A stretch of DNA of 64,000 bases from Spirulinaceae cyanobacterium SM2_1_0 (GTDB lineage Bacteria > Cyanobacteriota > Cyanobacteriia > Cyanobacteriales > Spirulinaceae), in contig JAAUTY010000009.1 of NCBI GenBank assembly GCA_012031265.1, forward strand, positions 35,040 to 99,039, written 5' to 3'. Both the position numbers and the translations under genes were made by a program. The notes beneath the pieces are model-generated. The model searched no databases and was not told the origin of the DNA. It worked only from the letters and a program-made list of their open reading frames with translations. Shown piece by piece: positions 58,996 through 64,000 of the stretch. The first letter of the stretch is position 1. Each line of letters begins with the position of its first letter.

Positions 58996-59198
58996 AGCTT
59001 CTTTGAAATTAGCGTGTCGGGGCGTGAAGAGTTGTTAATCTCTGCCAGTTGTGGGGAAAGCCTCTCGCGAGCGGGCGATCGCCTTTGTTATGCTGTCACA
59101 GAGAGGTCGTATCAGTACCTCGCGCTACTGCTCCAGGTTCACCAGTAGGGCTGCTACTTGTTTGACTGCAAATTCATTCGCTTCTGGGAGTACGACCG

Positions 59199-59615
59199 AT
59201 GGTTCAGGCACAGGATATTGCTCCAACTGCACCGCTCCCCCTCACAACGATGATGGGGACTGCGGGTGCGACCGAAGAGCGTCCTTGGGGAACGTTCACG
59301 GTTTTGGAGGAAGGCAATGGCTACAAAATCAAACGCATTGAGGTGAAGCCGGGTCATCGCCTGAGCTTGCAGATGCACCATCATCGCAGCGAGCACTGGA
59401 TTGTGGTCTGCGGCACCGCGAAGGTGACCTGCGGCGAGAACATCGAAATCCTAGGCAGCAATCAGTCTACCTATGTGCCGCAATGCACGGCGCACCGCCT
59501 GGAGAATCCGGGGGTGATCAACTTGGTGATCATCGAAGTGCAAAATGGCGAGTATTTGGGCGAGGATGACATTATCCGCTTCCAAGACGACTATCGCCGC
59601 GATGCTCAGAGATAG
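59199..59615 (+). CDS. Cupin of the type II phosphomannose isomerase C-terminal family
   Basis: A 138-residue cupin. The opening ERPWGTFTVLEEGNGYKIKR and the metal motif RLSLQMHHHRSEHWIVVCGT, then LENPGVINLVIIEVQNGEYL, match the cupin domain of bifunctional ManC/type II isomerases. Alone it could isomerise mannose 6-phosphate for GDP-mannose or exopolysaccharide synthesis. SD GGGAG at 59186-59190 supports the ATG at 59199. The IscA-like gene begins 19 bases after it. Confidence 0.88.
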   Translation: MVQAQDIAPTAPLPLTTMMGTAGATEERPWGTFTVLEEGNGYKIKRIEVKPGHRLSLQMHHHRSEHWIVVCGTAKVTCGENIEILGSNQSTYVPQCTAHRLENPGVINLVIIEVQNGEYLGEDDIIRFQDDYRRDAQR

Positions 59616-59634
59616 CAGGGCGTAGCGTGTAATT

Positions 59635-59958
59635 GTGGTGGTTCTAAGTACAACGGCGGCTCGCGAAATCCGTCGCCTCCAATCGCTCCGGGGCCAGGCA
59701 GACAGTGTGCTGCGTCTGCGGGTCGCATCCGGTGGCTGTGCGGCGTGGCACTATGTCTTGGAGTGGGTCGCGGCCGCTGCGCCCGATGACTGCATCTATC
59801 TGAGCGAGGGGATGCAGATTGTGGTTGATCCCGGTAGCGATCGCCACATCCAAGCCTTGCGCCTTGACTACGCCGAGGACTTGATGGGCGGTGGTTTTCG
59901 CTTTGAGAATCCGCAAGCGACCACAACGTGCAGTTGCGGTAATTCGTTCTCGCGCTAA
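59635..59958 (+). CDS. HesB/IscA-type iron-sulfur carrier
   Basis: A 107-residue A-type carrier. Cysteines at the three positions are present: GGCAAW near residue 34 and CSCG at the end (TTTCSCGNSFSR). The fold binds Fe-S clusters or iron for delivery to apoproteins. The start is GTG at 59635. Its TAA stop (59956-59958) lies within the CTAAGG end of foldback repeat copy 2, so the last codon abuts the repeat. Confidence 0.88.
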   Translation: MVVLSTTAAREIRRLQSLRGQADSVLRLRVASGGCAAWHYVLEWVAAAAPDDCIYLSEGMQIVVDPGSDRHIQALRLDYAEDLMGGGFRFENPQATTTCSCGNSFSR

Positions 59959-60061
59959 GGAGTGAGACTTAATCAAGTTCCAAATCTTGAGTTTTGAATT
60001 TTGAGTCAGCTCTGCCACTCAAAATTCAAAACTAAGAACTTAAAACTCATCCATTCCTTAC
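59955..60061. repeat. Foldback repeat family 1, copy 2 (107 bp), between convergent genes
   Basis: Same element as 8670-8777, inverted. Core arms AGTTTTGAATTTTGAGT (59990-60006) and ACTCAAAATTCAAAACT (60017-60033) around the same ten-base loop. The left end CTAAGG holds the stop of the IscA-like gene, and the right end (CCTTAC on this strand) holds the TAA of guaA (60058-60060). It can thus serve both genes as a bidirectional terminator. Confidence 0.82.
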
Positions 60062-61680
60062 TCCCACTCAATCGTTCCGGGGGGCTTCGAGGTGATGTCG
60101 TAGACGACGCGATTGACGCCGCGTACCTCATTGACGATGCGGTTGGAGATCGTCTCCAGCAAATCAAACGGTACGCGCGCCCAGTCGGCGGTCATGCCGT
60201 CTTCGCTGGCGACAAAGCGCAGCACGATCGGGTGAGCGTAGGTGCGCTGGTCACCCATAACCCCGACACTCCGAATCGGCAGCAACACCGCGAACGCTTG
60301 CCAGAGTTCGTGGTAAAAGCCTTGACGGGCGATCTCGTCCCGCACGATGAAATCAGCGTCCCGCAGGATGTCCAGCCGCTCCGGGGTGATCTCGCCGATG
60401 ATGCGGATCGCTAGGCCTGGGCCGGGGAAGGGATGGCGGCGGATGATCTCTGTGGGCAGGCCGATTGCCGCTGCGACTTTCCGCACTTCATCTTTGAAAA
60501 GTTTGCGGAGTGGCTCGACGAGCTTGAAGCGGAGATCCTTGGGCAAGCCCCCGACATTGTGGTGGCTCTTGATTTTCACGGCTACGCGCTCACCGGTCTG
60601 GGGATCAACATTGGTGTCAGCTGACTCGATGACATCGGGATAGAGCGTGCCTTGGGCCAAGTAATCGAAGGGGCCGAGGCGCTTGGATTCTTCTTCAAAC
60701 ACGCGGATGAACTCGTGGCCGATGCGGCGGCGCTTTTCTTCGGGGTCGGTGATGCCAACCACTTGCGCGAGGAAGCGATCGCGCCCATTTACATAGACCA
60801 CCGGAATGTGGAACTGCGCGTCAAAAATCTCCATCAACCGCTCCGGCTCACCTTTGCGCATGAAGCCCTGGTCGATGAACATACAAGTGAGCTGGTCGCC
60901 AATCGCCCGGTGTAGCAGGAAAGCCAGCGTGGAGGAATCGACGCCACCCGACAGGGCGAGGAGCACCCGCTTGCCGCCGACGCGGGCGCGGATCTCGCGG
61001 ATCGACTCTTCCACAAAGGCTTCGGTCGTCCAGGTTGGCTCGCAGTAGCAGATGTGGTAGACGAAGTTGCGAATCAGCGCCAGGCCGTCAACGGAGTGAA
61101 CGACCTCGGGGTGAAACTGCACCCCGTAGAGTTTCTGCTGATGATTGGCGATCGCCGCGCAAGGGGTGTTTTCAGTATGGGCGAGGATCTCGAACTGCTT
61201 AGGCAGGCGGGTGCAGGCATCGCCGTGGCTCATCCACATCGTCGAGCCATGTTCGACATTGGTGAGCAGGTCGGTGGGATCATCAATGAACAGTGCCGCC
61301 TTGCCGTATTCAGCCCGCTCGGCGCGCTCGACTGTGCCGCCCAGTTGTTGCACCATGAGTTGCATTCCGTAGCAGACGCCGAGAATCGGAATTCCCAGCC
61401 CCCAGATTTCGGGGTCACATTGCGGCGCATGGGGCGCATAGACCGACTTGGGCCCACCGGAGAGAATAATGCCCTTGGGACTGAGTTGGCGCAGTTGGGC
61501 AGCGGTGGTTCGATAAGATAGTACTTCGGAATAAACTTGCGTTTCGCGAATCCGACGCGCAATCAATTCCGAATACTGGGAGCCAAAATCGAGAATGGCA
61601 ATCATCTGACGATTGATGCTGGCCGGGAGAGGCTCTGAAGGCAAAGTCTCGACGGGAGTAGCGGTGGGCGTAGTCGTCAT
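60058..61680 (-). CDS. guaA: GMP synthase (glutamine-hydrolysing)
   Basis: A 540-residue two-domain enzyme converting XMP to GMP. The glutamine amidotransferase domain has [18 protein letters not shown] and the nucleophile Cys in GVCYGMQLM with the His-Glu pair in QFHPEVVHS; the ATP-PPase domain has [11 protein letters not shown], and the C-terminal dimerisation domain ends with [13 protein letters not shown]. Start ATG at 61680. Length is normal. The stop lies in foldback repeat copy 2. Confidence 0.97.
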   Translation of the reverse strand: MTTTPTATPVETLPSEPLPASINRQMIAILDFGSQYSELIARRIRETQVYSEVLSYRTTAAQLRQLSPKGIILSGGPKSVYAPHAPQCDPEIWGLGIPILGVCYGMQLMVQQLGGTVERAERAEYGKAALFIDDPTDLLTNVEHGSTMWMSHGDACTRLPKQFEILAHTENTPCAAIANHQQKLYGVQFHPEVVHSVDGLALIRNFVYHICYCEPTWTTEAFVEESIREIRARVGGKRVLLALSGGVDSSTLAFLLHRAIGDQLTCMFIDQGFMRKGEPERLMEIFDAQFHIPVVYVNGRDRFLAQVVGITDPEEKRRRIGHEFIRVFEEESKRLGPFDYLAQGTLYPDVIESADTNVDPQTGERVAVKIKSHHNVGGLPKDLRFKLVEPLRKLFKDEVRKVAAAIGLPTEIIRRHPFPGPGLAIRIIGEITPERLDILRDADFIVRDEIARQGFYHELWQAFAVLLPIRSVGVMGDQRTYAHPIVLRFVASEDGMTADWARVPFDLLETISNRIVNEVRGVNRVVYDITSKPPGTIEWE

Positions 61681-62404
61681 GGATTCAGGGTGTACGGCTA
61701 AGTGAAAACTCTCCTCGGCGCGATCGCAGGCGCAGAGGCAGGCAAAAGACTAGGTTGGAAAATAATCAGCTAGGCTTCATCGGGTTAAAAACCCTTATCG
61801 AAGCCGTGATCGGAGAGCCACGGGGCTGGGAGCGATCTGCGGGTGGCGAGTGAGCGCAAATCCATGCAACCGCTTGCGCCAGAAATTTGCGCCGGAAAAC
61901 CGGAAAGGTTATAACAAATAATTATTCAGAGTATTTTAGCACAATCAGGCTGATCCCGCTGTGCATTTCTAGACCGATTGTGCACGTCTGGCACGGCAAG
62001 CGGCGTCGCCGCTGAGGCGTTGCCGAAGGCAGCGCGCTGCCCTCAGTAGTCTGTCCCTTGGCGGCAATTTCTGGATCGGGGCGCTGCCGTATATCGGGCC
62101 GATTGGCTGCCAGTTGCCTGCATCCGGCACCCTGCTGGCTCATGGGCTGTGGAAAATGTTGCCGATCCACCGCTGCTGGGGTTGCGATCGCTCAATGACG
62201 CCACCAATCACCGCTTCAGTGTTGTCTGTACCCCTGCCATTTCACAGCCACACTTTCGAGTTTTCACCAGTTCATCTGTGTTTATCCCCAGACAATATCG
62301 GCTTGACCCTGCACTATTCCAGCCCTTAACTTAACGAGGATTAAACTCATGCCATTCCATGTTTTTCGTCGGCAAGGGTCGGGGTGAGACGACGCGATCG
62401 CCGC
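61681..62404. other. Gene-free region between guaA and moxR
   Basis: About 720 bases with no gene I can support. An AT-rich patch at 61900-61945 (GGTTATAACAAATAATTATT) is a likely promoter zone for guaA read leftward. It contains one exact TTTTCCACA-type motif (complement at 62148-62156) and two weaker ones, short palindromes (GGCAGCGCGCTGCC at about 62030) and HIP1 cores. I found no RNA gene. Confidence 0.4.
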
Positions 62405-63358
62405 TCAACGTGGGACGGGGACTTGTGCGATGGTGGCAGCGATCGCCTGTTCAATCGGCACCCCATCTAGTTGTGCTTCCGGCTCTAGCAACAGACGATG
62501 CCGCAACAGCGGTGCGGCGAGGATTTTGACATCATCGGGAGTAATGTAGTCGCGTCCCTGTAGCCAAGCCCGCGCCTTGCTGGCTTGCAACCAGGCGATC
62601 GCCGCCCGAGGCGAAGCGCCGAGAGCAAAGTCAGCCGCTTGGCGCGATCGCTGCACCAGCGCCAAGACATAATCAATCAACTCATCGCCCACCCGCACCT
62701 GTTGCACCGCTTGCCGCGCCCGGAGCAGATCCGCCACGCTCGCCACCGGTTGAATTTTCGCCAAGTCGGCGCGTTGGGCGCGGAAGCCTTGCTGAGCATT
62801 GAGCAGCATCTGCCGCTCCGCCTGCGCCTCGGGATAAGTGACGACCAGTTTGAACAGGAAGCGATCGAGTTGCGCTTCGGGCAGCGGATAAGTCCCTTCA
62901 AACTCCAGCGGATTCTGCGTCGCCACCGTCCAGAACAGCTCCGGTAACGGCAGAGTCTCGCCATCCAGCGTGACTTGCTGTTCTTCCATCGCTTCCAGCA
63001 GCGCCGCTTGCGTCTTGGGTGGCGTGCGATTGATCTCGTCAGCGAGCAAGATTTCCGTGAAGACCGGCCCGCGCTTGAGGGTGAAGTTACGGCTACCGAG
63101 GTCAAAAATATTCGTGCCCAGGATGTCAGCGGGCAGGATGTCGGGTGTGAGCTGCACGCGGCGGAAGTCGGCTTGGAGTGAGCGGGCGATCGCCTTGACC
63201 AAGAGCGTCTTCCCCGTGCCCGGAACTCCTTCGAGAATGATGTGCCCGCCGCTGAGCAAAGCGACGAAAAGCTGCTCGATGATCGCCGCCTGACCAACAA
63301 CAATCTGGTTGAGTTGCTGGCTCAACCGCTGTAGTGGCGTCTTCGTCTCGTTTGCCAC
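62405..63358 (-). CDS. MoxR-family AAA ATPase
   Basis: A 317-residue AAA+ ATPase. Walker A GVPGTGKT near residue 43, Walker B LLADEINRTPPK near 108, and the MoxR-type sensor and lid regions (ATQNPLEFEGTYPLPEAQLD) are all present. MoxR proteins act as chaperones in assembly of metal-loaded or membrane complexes, usually with von Willebrand and transglutaminase-type partners. No such partner is beside it in the window. Start ATG at 63358; the region to the J-domain gene is divergent. Confidence 0.92.
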   Translation of the reverse strand: MANETKTPLQRLSQQLNQIVVGQAAIIEQLFVALLSGGHIILEGVPGTGKTLLVKAIARSLQADFRRVQLTPDILPADILGTNIFDLGSRNFTLKRGPVFTEILLADEINRTPPKTQAALLEAMEEQQVTLDGETLPLPELFWTVATQNPLEFEGTYPLPEAQLDRFLFKLVVTYPEAQAERQMLLNAQQGFRAQRADLAKIQPVASVADLLRARQAVQQVRVGDELIDYVLALVQRSRQAADFALGASPRAAIAWLQASKARAWLQGRDYITPDDVKILAAPLLRHRLLLEPEAQLDGVPIEQAIAATIAQVPVPR

Positions 63359-63419
63359 GTCTGACCCCAGGAAACCGCGTCTATTAGATTAACCGCTGTT
63401 CGTTCGTTTTCGCCATTTT

Positions 63420-63451
63420 CCGCTACAGTCGGAAGTTAATCCGCTACAGTC
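63420..63451. promoter_or_regulatory. Two 11-bp direct repeats, operator-like
   Basis: CCGCTACAGTC occurs at 63420-63430 and again at 63441-63451, so starts are 21 bases apart, two helical turns. They lie in the 122-base gap between moxR and the J-domain gene. Such spacing suits a dimeric regulator binding one face. Confidence 0.45.
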
Positions 63452-63480
63452 AAGAGTGAGCGAAATCGCGGGCGCGCGGC

Positions 63481-64000
63481 ATGAGCAACCCTTTTGAGCG
63501 CTACTACCAGGTTTTGGGTCTTGAGCCCGGGGCGTCTTGGGATGAAGTGAACCAGGCTTACAAAGATCTGGCCTTCGTCTGGCACCCCGACCGCTTGCCG
63601 CGCGACAATCCCCGCTTGTTGGAAAAAGCGGCGGCACGGCTCAAGGCAATCAACGAAGCCCGTGAGCATTTGCGATCGCACCACGAAAAGATCACTAACT
63701 CGACCCGCCCCGCCAAGAGCGCCCCCCCCACCTCGGCGACCCCGCCCCGTCCCAACTATTACGACCCGCAAGCGGCCAATCGGCGCAGCAGTCGCGCCTA
63801 CAATCACCAGCGCAGCAGCTACGGCAACTACTACGCAGGTGGCGATCACACCGCGAACAATCACAGCAGCAACGCTGGTCACGCCTCGCCGCCGCCCCAC
63901 AAACCCGAACCGGCTCGCCACGAGTATCGCCCGCCGCCCCGCGACCCTGAACCGACTCGTCACGAGTATCGCCCGCCGCCCCGCCCACCCCAGGCCGCCG
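63481..64000 (+). CDS. J-domain protein (3' end beyond window)
   Basis: My reading from the ATG at 63481 is open to the right edge, giving 173 codons. The J domain is at residues 4-65 with YYQVLGLEPGASWDEVNQAY and the HPD motif in VWHPDRLPRD, so it can stimulate an Hsp70 partner. After about residue 75 the sequence is low-complexity (Pro, His, Arg, Tyr), with a repeated unit RHEYRPPPR. The full protein is probably longer with a further domain beyond the edge. Start ATG follows the 11-bp repeats. Confidence 0.9.
   Translation, partial: MSNPFERYYQVLGLEPGASWDEVNQAYKDLAFVWHPDRLPRDNPRLLEKAAARLKAINEAREHLRSHHEKITNSTRPAKSAPPTSATPPRPNYYDPQAANRRSSRAYNHQRSSYGNYYAGGDHTANNHSSNAGHASPPPHKPEPARHEYRPPPRDPEPTRHEYRPPPRPPQAA

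Noticed and set aside
62148..62290. DnaA-box-like motifs (TGTGGAAAA at 62148, TTTTCACCA at 62261, TTATCCCCA at 62282) suggesting a replication origin
   Set aside because: Only one exact match and two weak ones, no AT-rich unwinding stretch beside them and no dnaA or dnaN nearby.

Overview
The window is a stretch of cyanobacterial chromosome. It carries ndhB (thylakoid NDH-1), psb34 (photosystem II assembly), ycf54 (chlorophyll cyclase), a DUF3493 (LPA1/Rep27-like) gene and the purC-bamA-lpxC-fabZ-lpxA-lpxB outer-membrane block, and the octamer GCGATCGC (HIP1) recurs throughout. The DNA is GC-rich. I cannot name the species; a free-living, moderately high-GC cyanobacterium fits.

Layout. 1-11900: mutS (runs off the left edge), a DMT transporter, pgm and a pentapeptide-repeat gene (each with a one-base frame break), a two-domain histidine phosphatase, an FHA protein, DUF3493, tRNA-Thr(CGU), threonine aldolase, a molybdopterin oxidoreductase and rpmF (L32, only 59 codons). 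11950-12455: mobile debris, namely a 111-bp miniature element beside an insertion-sequence remnant with 13-bp inverted ends. 12671-29276: a TpsB transporter, an ABC exporter and methyltransferase joined by a second 111-bp element, topA, ndhB, an HGSNAT-like acyltransferase, two paralogous ~60-residue proteins separated by a third element, an oligopeptide-type binding lipoprotein, an ABC ATPase, and a three-gene YtxH/DUF948 module (the YtxH gene has another frame break).

29332-36541: the lpx/bamA/purC block. 36992-41903: small conserved genes, a GNAT enzyme, a HEAT-repeat protein, dcd, trmO, a 2Fe-2S thioredoxin-like protein, a phosphodiester glycosidase-like protein and psb34. 42286-47834: transketolase, then rpsB-tsf with a structured leader. 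47850-53626: RDD and SPOR-like proteins, ycf54, pdxJ, rsmE, a membrane protein and a Tat-exported phosphoesterase. 53739-58995: signalling genes (SpoIIE phosphatase, rhodanese, 7TM adenylate cyclase). 59199-64000: a cupin, an IscA-like protein, guaA, MoxR and a J-domain protein running off the right edge.

Most striking: (1) the rpsB leader can form a hairpin plus an 8-bp pseudoknot ending beside the Shine-Dalgarno sequence; (2) a ~107-bp foldback repeat, two copies, abuts stop codons and its arms differ by compensatory changes; (3) a 111-bp CTAGTAC-ended element, three exact-length copies, one of which supplies the stop codon of one gene and the start codon plus first 30 residues of the next; (4) three one-base frame breaks in GC-rich tracts of otherwise intact genes, which may be sequence errors. 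No CRISPR array, rRNA or prophage was seen.
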